From assembly GCA_022447065.1 (NCBI GenBank), contig JAKUUM010000003.1, positions 1-64,000 on the forward strand: a stretch of DNA of 64,000 bases, written 5' to 3'. Shown in pieces: positions 25,325 through 35,282 of the stretch (positions within the stretch are counted from its first letter, which is position 1; each line of letters begins with the position of its first letter). Under the pieces are notes generated by a model. It saw only the letters and a program-made list of their open reading frames with translations. It was not told where the DNA came from and made no database searches. The position numbers and the translations under genes were made by a program. Source of the DNA: SAR86 cluster bacterium. GTDB lineage: Bacteria; Pseudomonadota; Gammaproteobacteria; Magnimaribacterales; Magnimaribacteraceae.

Positions 25325-25669
25325 ATGTTCTTTAAAAAGATATATGTAGCTTTTATCAACTCTTTCAAAGGCATTTATCAAGCTTTGAAGAAAGAATTTG
25401 CCTTTCGGGTTGAATTTTTTCTTTCCCTTTTCTTCATACCTGCCTCCTTTTTTATTGGAGAAAATGCTCTAGAAATAATCTTGTTATCTGCAAGCACCCT
25501 TTTAATACTCATCGTCGAGTTGCTTAATACCGCCATAGAAACCACTTTGAACAGGGTAAGCTTAGAAGAGCATGATCTCACAAGATACGCCAAAGATATG
25601 GGTTCAGGAGCTGTACTTATTTCTCTTTTACTTTGGCTAGTCACCTGGTCGCTCATAGCTATTTACTAG
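25325..25669 (+). CDS. dgkA: Diacylglycerol kinase (prokaryotic, membrane)
   Basis: 114 aa with three membrane segments. The family signature ELLNTAIETTLNRV is present and is followed by the KDMGSGAVL loop. It phosphorylates diacylglycerol in the inner membrane for phospholipid recycling. The ATG at 25325 gives the usual length; a TTG at 25298 would add nine residues with no better ribosome site. It is followed by a sugar-type transporter gene on the same strand. Confidence 0.9.
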   Translation: MFFKKIYVAFINSFKGIYQALKKEFAFRVEFFLSLFFIPASFFIGENALEIILLSASTLLILIVELLNTAIETTLNRVSLEEHDLTRYAKDMGSGAVLISLLLWLVTWSLIAIY

Positions 25670-25721
25670 ACAACAAAGACTAATCATCGTAAAAAGGTTT
25701 GTTTAAAGAGTAATTAATTTT

Positions 25722-27176
25722 ATGCAAGAACTCAGTCCAGTTTCAATGCGAACTAAGTTAGCCTTTGGAGTTGGAGCATCGGGAGAAGCAGGAACCCTAT
25801 GGATGTTCAACGCTCTCACTTTTTTCTTTTATAACCAAGTCTTAGGTCTTCCTCCAGATTTGTCAGGTTATGCGGTTACCATCGCGATTATCTTCGATGC
25901 TATCACAGACCCTGTAATGGGTTCTATTTCAGATCGGTTCAGATCAAAATATGGGAGACGACATCCTTTTATGTTCGCAGCACCAGGACCGATACTAATA
26001 GCTCTATTTTTTATTTTTAATCCTCCGGATTCTATAAATACCGATTTATCTTTGTTTGCCTGGTATACCATTTTTACAATACTTATAAGGGTAAGCCTCA
26101 CTTTATTTACGGTACCTCATTTAGCACTAGGAGCAGAACTCTCAGACGATTACGATGAGCGTTCTAAGGTGATGAGTTACAACACTCTATTTGGTTACGT
26201 GGGTGTTGTTTTTATGCATGTGTTCGTTTGGTTCATTATTTTTGATAACTTTGAAGATGGTCAGAGAAATATAGAAGCCTATACCCCAATTGTTATTTAT
26301 GCTTCTGTTCTAATCGCTGGCTGCATTTTAGCTTCTTCCTGGTTTACCAAAGACCGAATTCCATATCTCAAAAGTCCGCCGGATGATGGAGAAAAAATAA
26401 GTTTTATTAGATTAATTAAAGATATACGAGGAGCCATAACCAACCGCAATTATTTAAATTTGCTGATGGGACTTTTTTTCCTTTCTGTATGTATTGGCAC
26501 TCACGAAACTCTAGGTATATACATGGTTACCTATTTTTGGGAATTAACTCCTTACCAAATAGGGTTTTTAATTATCAATAATATTATTGGTTATGTCTTA
26601 GGGTTTATTCTGGCAGCTAGATTACATAGAAGATTTGATAAAAAAGCTACGATTGTTACCACCTGTTTATTACTTACTATCTTTTGGTCTTCAGCTGTCA
26701 CACTAAGATTATTCGATCTTGCTCCTGGGAACACTACTTGGGAGTTAGTAGTCTTTATAATTTGTTTGGGATCCATCTCATCTGCAAGTGGTGCTATCTT
26801 ACACATAAGTGTTATGTCAGCTCTTGCTGATGTGGCAGATGAGAATGAATTGAAAACTGGTATGAGACAAGAAGGAATTTTCTATTCTGCACGTGCTTTT
26901 TTTGGTAAAGCTTCTAATGCTTTCGGCCATACGGTAGCGGGCTTAGCTCTAAAATTTATTGAATTCCCAGACAAGGCGATACCGGGAGAATTACCTAGCG
27001 ATATGATATTTAGTCTAGGACTAGTTGACGGACCCTTTGCTATGATTTGGGGTTTCATAGCAATCTTTTTTTACTACAGATATCGAATTAATAGAAAATA
27101 TCATGCTCACATACAAGAACAATTAAAACTTAAAAAAGAAGCTAGAAGCTCTTCAGATAAGGTTGAATCTGTATAA
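25722..27176 (+). CDS. GPH-family MFS transporter
   Basis: 484 aa with about 12 membrane segments. The N-terminal AFGVGASGEAGTLWMFNALTFFFYN and FDAITDPVMGSISDRFRSKYGRRHPFMF are the hallmarks of the glycoside-pentoside-hexuronide cation symporter family (MFS_2). It likely imports a sugar-like or other small polar compound with H+ or Na+. The substrate is not deducible. Neighbouring genes (dgkA, folE) give no hint. Confidence 0.88.
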   Translation: MQELSPVSMRTKLAFGVGASGEAGTLWMFNALTFFFYNQVLGLPPDLSGYAVTIAIIFDAITDPVMGSISDRFRSKYGRRHPFMFAAPGPILIALFFIFNPPDSINTDLSLFAWYTIFTILIRVSLTLFTVPHLALGAELSDDYDERSKVMSYNTLFGYVGVVFMHVFVWFIIFDNFEDGQRNIEAYTPIVIYASVLIAGCILASSWFTKDRIPYLKSPPDDGEKISFIRLIKDIRGAITNRNYLNLLMGLFFLSVCIGTHETLGIYMVTYFWELTPYQIGFLIINNIIGYVLGFILAARLHRRFDKKATIVTTCLLLTIFWSSAVTLRLFDLAPGNTTWELVVFIICLGSISSASGAILHISVMSALADVADENELKTGMRQEGIFYSARAFFGKASNAFGHTVAGLALKFIEFPDKAIPGELPSDMIFSLGLVDGPFAMIWGFIAIFFYYRYRINRKYHAHIQEQLKLKKEARSSSDKVESV

Positions 27177-27207
27177 TGCGAGCTGAATTAAACACAAGAA
27201 CATAGAG

Positions 27208-27822
27208 ATGACAAAAGGTTTGCCTAAAAAAATTACAAAAATAAGATCCAAGCCATCAAGAAGAGAGGCTGAAAAAGCAGTTAAAACACTTATAAAGTGG
27301 GCGGGAGATAATCCCAACAGAGAAGGCTTAAAGGAAACTCCCAAAAGAGTGGTAAATGCTTATGAAGAATTCTTTCACGGTTATCACATTAAGCCTGAAG
27401 AGGTTCTTTCTAAAACCTTTGACGAAGTTAAAGGTTATGACGAGATGATAATTGTCAGAGATATTGCAATAGAGTCGCATTGTGAGCATCACATGGTTCC
27501 ATTTATTGGTATAGCTCACATTGGATATATACCAGATAAAAGAGTTGTTGGAATAAGTAAGTTAGCCAGGATAGCGGACGTTTTTGCTAAACGCCTCCAA
27601 ACTCAAGAAACAATGACCGCACAAATTGCAGATACCATTAACGAAGTTCTGAAGCCCAGGGGAGTAGCAGTTGTTATTGATGCCCAGCATCAATGTATGA
27701 CGACTAGAGGAATTCATAAGTCAGAAAGCAGCACTATAACTAGCAGAATGCTTGGTCTATTTAGAACTAACTCCAATACAAGAAATGAATTTATGAACCT
27801 TATAAATTCTGCCAATAATTAA
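27208..27822 (+). CDS. folE: GTP cyclohydrolase I
   Basis: 204 aa. The enzyme converts GTP to dihydroneopterin triphosphate for folate or pterin cofactors. The zinc site is C92 with H95 in ESHCEHHMVPF, and the third ligand is the Cys in QHQCMTTRG near residue 163. RVVGISKLARI and the C-terminal SESSTITSRML segment are family-typical. The maf gene follows 13 bp later. Confidence 0.95.
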   Translation: MTKGLPKKITKIRSKPSRREAEKAVKTLIKWAGDNPNREGLKETPKRVVNAYEEFFHGYHIKPEEVLSKTFDEVKGYDEMIIVRDIAIESHCEHHMVPFIGIAHIGYIPDKRVVGISKLARIADVFAKRLQTQETMTAQIADTINEVLKPRGVAVVIDAQHQCMTTRGIHKSESSTITSRMLGLFRTNSNTRNEFMNLINSANN

Positions 27823-27835
27823 TTATCACTAGCGG

Positions 27836-28441
27836 GTGTCTACCCCTGAAGTAACTCCCCAAAGACCAATTATCCTTGCTTCTGGTTCTGAAATTAGGAA
27901 ACAGATGCTTGGGGATGCTGGTATTGTTTTTTCTGTACAAGCATCTGAGCTAAACGAATCTAAGCTTAAGAAGATTTCTGAAGAAGAACCTTTTCAAGAT
28001 CGGGTCATAAAGTTGGCTTCTGCAAAGGCCAAAGTGATAAGCAAAAAAAATAAAGATTGTTATGTAATAGGATCTGACCAAATGTGCGTTTATAAAGATA
28101 AGTTACTTAATAAACCTGGTAACTTTGAAAATGCAGTAAAACACTTATCCTTGCTTTCCGGTAATACCCATTATCAATACAGTGGTGTATGCATATCTCT
28201 TAACGGAGAATCCGTTTGGTCCTTCTCTGATAAAGCCTCTCTAACCATGCATAATCTTTCTGAAGAAGAGATAGTTTCATACGTAAAAGCTGATGAGCCT
28301 TATCAGTGCTCGGGCTCTTATAAATATGAATCCTTGGGAGTAAACCTTTTTTCAAAAGTTGAAGGCTCTAGTGAAACCATTCAGGGATTGGTTCTCACGC
28401 CACTTCTGAAAGCTCTAAGAGAACTTGGAACTATTCCCTAA
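27836..28441 (+). CDS. Maf-like nucleotide pyrophosphatase
   Basis: 201 aa, GTG start. The Maf signature ILASGSEIRKQML at 13-25, the catalytic region VIGSDQMCVYK and the C-terminal ETIQGLVLTPLL are all present. Maf proteins hydrolyse non-canonical or pyrimidine nucleoside triphosphates; this member most resembles the YceF type, but the substrate cannot be fixed. It follows folE closely, so co-transcription is likely. Confidence 0.87.
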   Translation: MSTPEVTPQRPIILASGSEIRKQMLGDAGIVFSVQASELNESKLKKISEEEPFQDRVIKLASAKAKVISKKNKDCYVIGSDQMCVYKDKLLNKPGNFENAVKHLSLLSGNTHYQYSGVCISLNGESVWSFSDKASLTMHNLSEEEIVSYVKADEPYQCSGSYKYESLGVNLFSKVEGSSETIQGLVLTPLLKALRELGTIP

Positions 28442-28449
28442 GCTGTGTT

Positions 28450-29571
28450 TCATCGAAAAGATGAAATTGGCCTTTTAGATCCTTCCAAGGAAAAAAGTAC
28501 TTGCCAAAGTTGCAAACTCCTAGAACGAAAATTAGCAGCGCTTGTTAATAACCAATAAGTCCACATCCTGTAAAACTGTTTATCGTATGTATCTTTCAAA
28601 ACTTCATAGTTATTTACAAAATTCTCATACCAACACATTAAAGTTTTGTCGTAATGAGGCCCAATGTTTTGCCAATCATCAAAAATAAAAATACCTTCAC
28701 TGGCCTCAGCGATTTGTTCTGCTGAAGGCATCATTCCATTTGGAAAAATATATTTTTCGACCCAAGGGTCTGCAACACTTTCAGATTCATTACCTCCAAT
28801 CGTGTGAAGAAGGAAGGCCCCACCTTGTTTTAAACACCTTCTTACAACTTGGAAAAATTCTCGGTAGTTTTTATACCCAACAGCTTCAAACATTCCAATC
28901 GAGTAAATGGAATCAAACTTTTCGTCTAAATCTCTATAATCCACTAACCTAAATTCTACCTTCAATCCCTTGAGATCTTCTTTCGCGTAATTTAATTGTT
29001 CATTAGAAATAGTTATTCCTACAACACTGACTCCATATTCCTTTGCAAAGTATTTAGCTGCTCCTCCCCATCCACACCCAATATCCAAAACTTTCATTCC
29101 AGCTTTCAGATCTAATTTCTTCGCAACCAAATCCAGTTTTGCAATCTGAGACTGTTCTAGAGTAGAAACATTTTTGGTCCAATACCCACAGGTGTAAGTC
29201 ATGGTTTTATCTAGCATTAAGGAAAAAAGGTCATTACCAATATCATAATGGCGTTCTGCGACTTGAAAAGCTCGTGACACGGACTGTAAATTTTTTATTT
29301 TGCTTTTAATATTGCCCAGAATTCTGGGTACCCCCCCTACTTCCTTATAAATACCACTACTAAGAATTTTGTCAAAAAATATATCTAAGCGATCGCAATC
29401 AAACCACCCTTTCATATAACTTTCCCCAAAGCCTAAACTGCCATTAAATAAAATACTTTTGTATAACTCTGAGTTATGGATTTTGATATCCCAAGGTCGA
29501 TTTCCATCTATTTCTATATCAACCGAAGCCAAGAGATCTTTGTATTTGTTTTCTAAAAATTTTTCAAACAT
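28450..29571 (-). CDS. cfa: Cyclopropane-fatty-acyl-phospholipid synthase
   Basis: 373 aa SAM-dependent enzyme that adds a methylene to unsaturated acyl chains of membrane lipids. An N-terminal lipid-binding domain is followed by HYDIGNDLFSLMLD near 108-121, the SAM loop VLDIGCGWGG at 161-170, and FRLVDYRDL and YSIGMFEAVG downstream. Length matches E. coli Cfa (382 aa). It is divergent from the Baeyer-Villiger monooxygenase gene across 89 bp. Confidence 0.93.
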   Translation of the reverse strand: MFEKFLENKYKDLLASVDIEIDGNRPWDIKIHNSELYKSILFNGSLGFGESYMKGWFDCDRLDIFFDKILSSGIYKEVGGVPRILGNIKSKIKNLQSVSRAFQVAERHYDIGNDLFSLMLDKTMTYTCGYWTKNVSTLEQSQIAKLDLVAKKLDLKAGMKVLDIGCGWGGAAKYFAKEYGVSVVGITISNEQLNYAKEDLKGLKVEFRLVDYRDLDEKFDSIYSIGMFEAVGYKNYREFFQVVRRCLKQGGAFLLHTIGGNESESVADPWVEKYIFPNGMMPSAEQIAEASEGIFIFDDWQNIGPHYDKTLMCWYENFVNNYEVLKDTYDKQFYRMWTYWLLTSAANFRSRSLQLWQVLFSLEGSKRPISSFR

Positions 29572-29614
29572 ATTTATTTAGTTAATTCTAAATGCAAATG
29601 ATCTATTATTTAAA

Positions 29615-29634
29615 TATAATTTCTTTATATAAAG
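29615..29634 (+). promoter_or_regulatory. TATAAT box and palindrome ahead of the monooxygenase
   Basis: TATAAT at 29615-29620 is followed at 29623-29634 by the perfect 12-bp palindrome CTTTATATAAAG, near the expected transcription start. No convincing -35 is seen. The palindrome could be an operator, or chance in AT-rich DNA. Confidence 0.3.
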
Positions 29635-29660
29635 TTAACTAATAATCTACTGGGGGAAAA

Positions 29661-31574
29661 ATGGCATTCGATTCTAAGCACAATCAAGAAAAATCTAACG
29701 CTTTTGATCCTGACGCACTAAGAGCCAAGTACTCTGAAGAAAGAGATAAGAGAGTAAGACCCGACGGTAATGCTCAATATCAGGAAGTTAAAGGAGAATT
29801 CTCTTATTTTGTACAAGATCCTTACATTGAAAATGAGATAAAGAGAGATCCAATAGAAGATGAAGTTGAAGTAGTCATCGTAGGTGGGGGATTTGGCGGA
29901 ATGCTTGCAGGAGCAAGATTAAGAGAAGCTGGTGTAGATGATTTTAGAATCATTGAAAAAGCAGGAGACTTTGGAGGTACTTGGTATTGGAATAGATACC
30001 CAGGAGCATCTTGTGATATAGAGTCTTATATTTATTTTCCTTTATTGGAAGAATTAAATTTTATACCCAAGGAAAAATACACTAATGCTCCTGAGACCCT
30101 AGAATACTGCCAATTAATGGCTAAAAAATACAAACTCCATGAAAGGTCCTGTATGCAAACAGAAGTTATCTCGGCTGAATGGGATGAGTCTATTGGTAGA
30201 TGGATTATCTGTACGGATAGAAAAGACAGAATCAAAGCTCGATTTATAGTTAATTCTAATGGGCCCCTTAATAGACCTAAATTGCCAGATATTACTGGAA
30301 TAAATGACTACAAAGGCCATACTTTTCATACAAGCAGATGGGATTACAGTTACACAGGAGGATCTTCTGCAGGAAATTTAACAAAGTTAAAAGACAAAAA
30401 AGTTGCCGTTATTGGAACAGGTGCAACGGCTGTTCAGTGTGTTCCTCACTTGGGAGAAACCGCAGAGCATTTATACGTCTTTCAACGAACTCCTTCTTCA
30501 ATAGATGTAAGAAATAACACAAAAACTGACCCTGAGTGGGCTTCGAGTCTAGAATCTGGATGGCATGCAAAAAGGAGAAACAATTTTGAATCTTTTTTGG
30601 CCGGAGTTTACCAAAAGGAAGATCTTGTGAATGATGGATGGACTGAATTATTTAGGAATTTGTTCAGTGCCTTTAGAAAGAGAAGACCACCAAAATACAA
30701 AATAGCAACCTGGGCTGTTTCATCTGTTTTTTCACCTAAACTTTATAAATTGGGTTTTGAAAGTTATATGAGAGAAAAATTTCTCAATTTCGTGGGGATG
30801 GACAATCTCATGCAAGAAATGGAAATGGCTGATTTTGAAAAAATGGAACAAGTAAGAGCTAGAGCAGATGCGGTTGTTGAGGATCCAAAAACGGCTGAAT
30901 CACTTAAGCCTTATTATCGTCAATTTTGTAAGAGACCATGTTTCCATGACGAGTACTTACAAACATTCAATAAGCCTAACGTAACTCTAGTGAACACTGA
31001 AGGCAAAGGAATAGATCAAATTACTGATAAGGGAATAATGTTCGATGGCAAAGAATATGAAGTTGATTGCATCATTTTTGCCACCGGATTTGAGGTTGGA
31101 ACTGCTTATACCAGAAGATCTGGTTACGAAATTTACGGGAGGGATGGAATATCTTTAACTGATAAGTGGAAAGATGGCCTGTCAACTTTTCACGGAATGC
31201 ATTCCAGAGGCTTTCCTAATTGTTTTTTCTTTGGTCCTCAACACTCAGCTTTTACTGCTAATTTTACTTATTCTCTTGATGAACAAAGTATACATCTAGC
31301 TTACATTCTAAAAACTGCTTTAGCTAAGGGTATTAACCTAATTGAAGCTTCTCAAGAAGCCGAGGAAGGATGGATTGAAACAATAGTTGAAAAAGCAAGA
31401 TTAACTCAAGACTTTCAAGAAAAATGTACTCCTGGTTATTACAATAACGAAGGTCATCCAAATGTATTGGCTCAAAATACATTTTATGGTGGTGGCCCTA
31501 TTGAATTCTTTGGCCTCATGGATCGGTGGAGATCAGATGGGAATCTGAAAGGATTAGAGTTGTCAAATAAATAA
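29661..31574 (+). CDS. Baeyer-Villiger-type flavin monooxygenase
   Basis: 637 aa class B flavoprotein. The FAD loop VIVGGGFGG (73-81), the fingerprint YKGHTFHTSRWD (217-228; the family pattern is F/YxGxxxHxxxW then P or D) and the NADPH loop VIGTGATA (250-257) are all present, with FATGF near the C-terminus. It would convert a ketone to an ester or lactone with NADPH and O2. The N-terminal 60 residues extend beyond the FAD domain, as in phenylacetone and cyclododecanone monooxygenases. Good ribosome site GGGGGAAAA. Confidence 0.92.
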   Translation: MAFDSKHNQEKSNAFDPDALRAKYSEERDKRVRPDGNAQYQEVKGEFSYFVQDPYIENEIKRDPIEDEVEVVIVGGGFGGMLAGARLREAGVDDFRIIEKAGDFGGTWYWNRYPGASCDIESYIYFPLLEELNFIPKEKYTNAPETLEYCQLMAKKYKLHERSCMQTEVISAEWDESIGRWIICTDRKDRIKARFIVNSNGPLNRPKLPDITGINDYKGHTFHTSRWDYSYTGGSSAGNLTKLKDKKVAVIGTGATAVQCVPHLGETAEHLYVFQRTPSSIDVRNNTKTDPEWASSLESGWHAKRRNNFESFLAGVYQKEDLVNDGWTELFRNLFSAFRKRRPPKYKIATWAVSSVFSPKLYKLGFESYMREKFLNFVGMDNLMQEMEMADFEKMEQVRARADAVVEDPKTAESLKPYYRQFCKRPCFHDEYLQTFNKPNVTLVNTEGKGIDQITDKGIMFDGKEYEVDCIIFATGFEVGTAYTRRSGYEIYGRDGISLTDKWKDGLSTFHGMHSRGFPNCFFFGPQHSAFTANFTYSLDEQSIHLAYILKTALAKGINLIEASQEAEEGWIETIVEKARLTQDFQEKCTPGYYNNEGHPNVLAQNTFYGGGPIEFFGLMDRWRSDGNLKGLELSNK

Positions 31575-31588
31575 CTCATTATTCTTCT

Positions 31589-32080
31589 TTGGATCTTATC
31601 TCTCTAAAAAAACCTTTAAAGGAAGATCAAGTTAATGGTATGCACTCTCTCAATCAGGAAAACATTCCCGAAGTTGGTGATGTTTCTGATTTAGTTGATT
31701 TTCAATTACTTTTAGATTTTTCGGAACACATACTTTGCTTCAAAGATAAAGGTGTTGTAATAGGTTTTGTCTTATGCATGAGAGAGGGTCAATCTTACCA
31801 ATCAGAGAACTACAAATATCTCACATCTAGATTTTCTAATTTTCTATACATAGATCGAATAGCTATTAAAAAAGAGTACAGGAGAAGAGGGTTAGGTGAA
31901 AAAATATATCTAGAACTTGTGTCTATAGCTGAAAAATTAGGATTAGATATTCTATGTGAAGTTAACACTAGGCCAAGAAATGATGCCTCTTTATTATTTC
32001 ATGAAAAAATGGGGTTTGAAGAGATAGGAACAAATGACTTCGAAAAAAATAGTGTGATGTATTTAAGAAAAGAAACTTAA
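31589..32080 (+). CDS. GNAT-family N-acetyltransferase
   Basis: 163 aa. The acetyl-CoA-binding motif IAIKKEYRRRGLGEKIYLELV lies in the middle, with a C-terminal NTRPRNDASLLFHEKMGFEEIG. A TTG start at 31589 is taken because the LN..N.P.VG segment near residues 27-36 needs the preceding strand; an ATG at 31640 would cut it. It starts 14 bp after the monooxygenase, so they may be co-transcribed. The acceptor is unknown. Confidence 0.78.
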   Translation: MDLISLKKPLKEDQVNGMHSLNQENIPEVGDVSDLVDFQLLLDFSEHILCFKDKGVVIGFVLCMREGQSYQSENYKYLTSRFSNFLYIDRIAIKKEYRRRGLGEKIYLELVSIAEKLGLDILCEVNTRPRNDASLLFHEKMGFEEIGTNDFEKNSVMYLRKET

Positions 32081-33082
32081 TTAGTGTTTTAATTTTTTTG
32101 GAAAGAGCTCCCCTATTCTTTTTGGTTCCGGTTCTATCATTTCTTCAACACTACTTTCTATCCTTCCATAAGCATTCCAGACTTTAAAACCTAGTCTGGA
32201 TCTCAATTTGTTGGAACAAGAATCCCACAACTTCCTATCTAGGCCAATAGTCTGGTTTTCCTGTTGTCGGAATTGAGGAGCACAAAAAGTAGTTAAGACT
32301 CCTAATCTATCTGTATTGCCTGTATTTGCTCCTGTGCCATGCCACAACCTTCCATCAAGAACCATCAATGTACCCTCCTTAGAAACAGCTTGTTTGACAG
32401 GATATATGCTCTGATCTTCTTGATTTGGGTGAGCCCCGGTTAAATGAGAACCTGGAACCACCTCAGTGGCACCATTTGTTTCGGTAAAATCTGAGAGCAT
32501 CCACATGCAATTAGCTACTACGGGAGGAGAAATACCTAAATCAGTATCAGGTTTTAAAAAAGAATCAGAAGCTTTCCTGGAAATTTCTGAAGCTCGAATG
32601 AAATCGTCTCCCGGTTTTATAGGTTGAGGCATCCACCATTGATCAGTATGCAGCCCCATCCTGACTCCACCCGGTTTAGTAATGTTTGCTGAATGGGTAG
32701 ATAAAATAAAATCTTTTCCTAATATATGACCAACCAACTCATCAACATAAGGATGGACTACCATATCCCTAAAGCATTGACCCTTATTAGCTAACATCCA
32801 TAAACGTTGATTAATACCACCGTTTGAAAGAGTAAATGCACCTTTATTAACTTTATTTCCTGAAAGATAAATGTTTTGGTTAACCCCCCCATCTCGAAAA
32901 GAAACCCCCTGCTCTTCTTCGGCTTCTGCTTGATCGACCAACCTTTTCTTAGCCTGTTCTAAATCTTTTTCTATCAATACATTCGGAATAAAACAGAAGC
33001 CAAATTTGTCTAGGTCTTTTTTTGCTAATTCAAGGTCTCTAGTGGGTTTGGGACTAGTATCAAGTAAAGAATTATTATCCAT
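32081..33082 (-). CDS. PhyH-family Fe(II)/2-oxoglutarate dioxygenase
   Basis: 333 aa. The metal site is H145-x-D147 (LHTDQWW) and a distal H248 (LWHGTG), with R259 placed to bind 2-oxoglutarate. It belongs to the phytanoyl-CoA dioxygenase-like group that hydroxylates lipids or small molecules. It is the last gene of an eight-gene minus-strand set starting at 39837. The stop is adjacent to the convergent GNAT gene. Confidence 0.85.
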   Translation of the reverse strand: MDNNSLLDTSPKPTRDLELAKKDLDKFGFCFIPNVLIEKDLEQAKKRLVDQAEAEEEQGVSFRDGGVNQNIYLSGNKVNKGAFTLSNGGINQRLWMLANKGQCFRDMVVHPYVDELVGHILGKDFILSTHSANITKPGGVRMGLHTDQWWMPQPIKPGDDFIRASEISRKASDSFLKPDTDLGISPPVVANCMWMLSDFTETNGATEVVPGSHLTGAHPNQEDQSIYPVKQAVSKEGTLMVLDGRLWHGTGANTGNTDRLGVLTTFCAPQFRQQENQTIGLDRKLWDSCSNKLRSRLGFKVWNAYGRIESSVEEMIEPEPKRIGELFPKKLKH

Positions 33083-33096
33083 CGATATTTACCAAA

Positions 33097-34008
33097 CTAG
33101 TTGCTTAAGAATTTAACCATCCGATCGATAGCCTGCCTTGCCTCAGGAAAAAACTCTTCAAAGTGTAAGAACCCGTGAGGCATATTCTCATAGTAAAACT
33201 CCTCATTTTGTATTCCATGTTCCGATAATTTCTTGGCAAGTAATTTGGAGCCAGTGATAAGTCCATCTAGAGTTCCACAAAGTATATGTGCAGGTGGAAG
33301 TTTTTCCGCTACATGTATAGGACTTATTCTAGAATCAGAAAGAGTATTCTCATCACGATCAGCTCCTAAGTATGAGCCAACCATCATTTCCACCATTAAA
33401 TCCGCTTCTTGCATTTTACCGTCCCCCTCTATAGATTCAGCCATGGTAGCAAAATCAAAAACTCCATAAATAAGAAGGATTTTCTTTATATCAACCTTAA
33501 TATCACCAGTTAAGGTGGCAGCACAGGCGGCGGCTAGATTTCCTCCAGCTGAATCGCCTCCTACTGATAGTCTATCTACATCACCTTCATATTCTAAAGC
33601 GTTGTCTACAACCCATCTAATAGCCTCTAAACATTCATCAAACCCCTCAGGAAAAGGGTTTTCAGGAGCTAAAGCGTAATCAACGTTAAAAACCAAGTGA
33701 CCAGCCTCAGCGAACCTATGACAAATTTTCCTGTGGGTTTTTGGACTTCCAGAAATCCAACCTCCTCCGTGCATATAAACAAGTATAGGAAAAGGTCCTT
33801 CGCCTTTAGGAACGTGAATGTCAGTTGTTAAACTGTGGTCATCCTTTTTGGAAATTTCTACTTCGGTAAGAAAGTTTCCTATCTCAGGAAGGTTTTTGTT
33901 AGCTCCTGTTACCTCAACAGCTTCCTCTAAGATATTTCTGAAATCATGTACGTTTTTAGGACTTCTGACATTAAAAATATTTGCTAAAGGGTCTTTATTT
34001 TCACTCAT
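33097..34008 (-). CDS. Alpha/beta hydrolase, hormone-sensitive-lipase family
   Basis: 303 aa esterase-like protein: oxyanion-hole HGGGW in VYMHGGGWISGSP, nucleophile Ser in GGDSAGGNLA, and a late His in MPHGFLHF. No signal peptide. It is spaced 14 bp from both the preceding acyl-CoA dehydrogenase and the following PhyH gene, so it is clearly part of the operon. It is distinct in sequence from the esterase at 10940-11860. Confidence 0.87.
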   Translation of the reverse strand: MSENKDPLANIFNVRSPKNVHDFRNILEEAVEVTGANKNLPEIGNFLTEVEISKKDDHSLTTDIHVPKGEGPFPILVYMHGGGWISGSPKTHRKICHRFAEAGHLVFNVDYALAPENPFPEGFDECLEAIRWVVDNALEYEGDVDRLSVGGDSAGGNLAAACAATLTGDIKVDIKKILLIYGVFDFATMAESIEGDGKMQEADLMVEMMVGSYLGADRDENTLSDSRISPIHVAEKLPPAHILCGTLDGLITGSKLLAKKLSEHGIQNEEFYYENMPHGFLHFEEFFPEARQAIDRMVKFLSN

Positions 34009-34022
34009 TCCATTTCTCTCCC

Positions 34023-35231
34023 TTATTTTGAATCCAAGGTAGCGTCACGTTCACCAAAATCCCAACCAGCACCATTATTTTCATAGTTTCTTAGAATTCT
34101 TTTGGCTACAGACTGGATATGAACTTCGTCGGGTCCATCATAAATTCTTGCTTCCCTGGCGTGCCTATACATTAAGCTTAAAGGTGTGTCATCTGTAAGC
34201 CCTTTTGCTCCGTGAACCTGAATAGCACGATCAATGACATTATGGACCATCTGTGCACCTACCACCTTAATCATACCAATCTCAATCCTGGCATCATCCC
34301 CTTGATCAATTCGTTTTGCAGCATCTAAAGTAAGTTGTCTACTGGCTTGAATTTCACAAGCGCTATCAAAAACAAATTTTTGCATGAGTTGTTTTTTAGC
34401 CAGAGATGACCCAAAAGTTTCTCTTTCATGCAAACGTCTGCACATTAAGTCAAAGGCTCTTTGAGCTTGACCTAGCCATCTCATGCAATGAAAAATTCTC
34501 CCAGGTCCAAGTCTTCTTTGGGCAATAATAAAACCATGACCGCGTGGACCTAATAGGTTTTCTTCTGGCACCCTGACATTGTCATATTCAACTTCATAGT
34601 GCCCACCATGTATTCCTAAAACCGGCGTTTCCCTAATAATCTTGTAACCAGGATTGTCTGTGGGAACAATAATCATACTGAATGCTCCATGCCCTTGAAC
34701 GTCTAATTCAGTTCGGCACATTACTGTCGTATAAGTTGCATTTGCTGCACCACTAGTAAACCACTTTCTTCCATTTATTACCCACTCTCCATCTTCAAGA
34801 ACAGCTGCTGTTTGAAGTTGCGTGGGATCAGAACTAGCAATGTCAGGTTCAGTCATCCCAAAACTGGGGAAGATTTCTCCTGCCACTAAAGGTTCTAAAT
34901 AAGCATCTCTCCATCTATCAGAAGCGAATTCTCTTAGCATGATTGAGTCTTGTAATGAATGGGTTCCTAGAGCCACCGTAGCACCAGAAGACCTCCCCAC
35001 CACTTCGTTCACGTAAACGTATTCCATAAAAGGCATTCCCTGCCCACCTATATCTTTAGGATGTCCAAGTGCCCAAAGATTCTTCTTTTTGGCCTTATCC
35101 ATCAACTCCTTCATCTTGTTTTTGGAAGCATCATTCTTCTCATTCAAAATAGACTCAGCTGGATAAACCTCATTCTCAACAAAGTCTTTTACTTCTGATC
35201 TGACTTGCCGCCAATCTCTGTCCTTACTCAT
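34023..35231 (-). CDS. Acyl-CoA dehydrogenase, ACAD10/11-like
   Basis: 402 aa. The ATG at 35231 has GGAG at good distance; a start at 35261 would add ten unlikely residues. FGMTEPDIASSDPTQLQ is the flavin/substrate segment. Near the C-terminus the usual EGT is replaced by DGPDEVHIQSVAKRIL, as in the ACAD10/11 branch, which often handles long or hydroxylated acyl chains. It is part of the eight-gene set with acyl-CoA synthetase and two 2-oxoglutarate dioxygenases. Confidence 0.87.
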   Translation of the reverse strand: MSKDRDWRQVRSEVKDFVENEVYPAESILNEKNDASKNKMKELMDKAKKKNLWALGHPKDIGGQGMPFMEYVYVNEVVGRSSGATVALGTHSLQDSIMLREFASDRWRDAYLEPLVAGEIFPSFGMTEPDIASSDPTQLQTAAVLEDGEWVINGRKWFTSGAANATYTTVMCRTELDVQGHGAFSMIIVPTDNPGYKIIRETPVLGIHGGHYEVEYDNVRVPEENLLGPRGHGFIIAQRRLGPGRIFHCMRWLGQAQRAFDLMCRRLHERETFGSSLAKKQLMQKFVFDSACEIQASRQLTLDAAKRIDQGDDARIEIGMIKVVGAQMVHNVIDRAIQVHGAKGLTDDTPLSLMYRHAREARIYDGPDEVHIQSVAKRILRNYENNGAGWDFGERDATLDSK

Positions 35232-35282
35232 ATTAATTCTCCTCAAAATTGATTGCATCAATGTATCTAAATTCTTGCAGAT

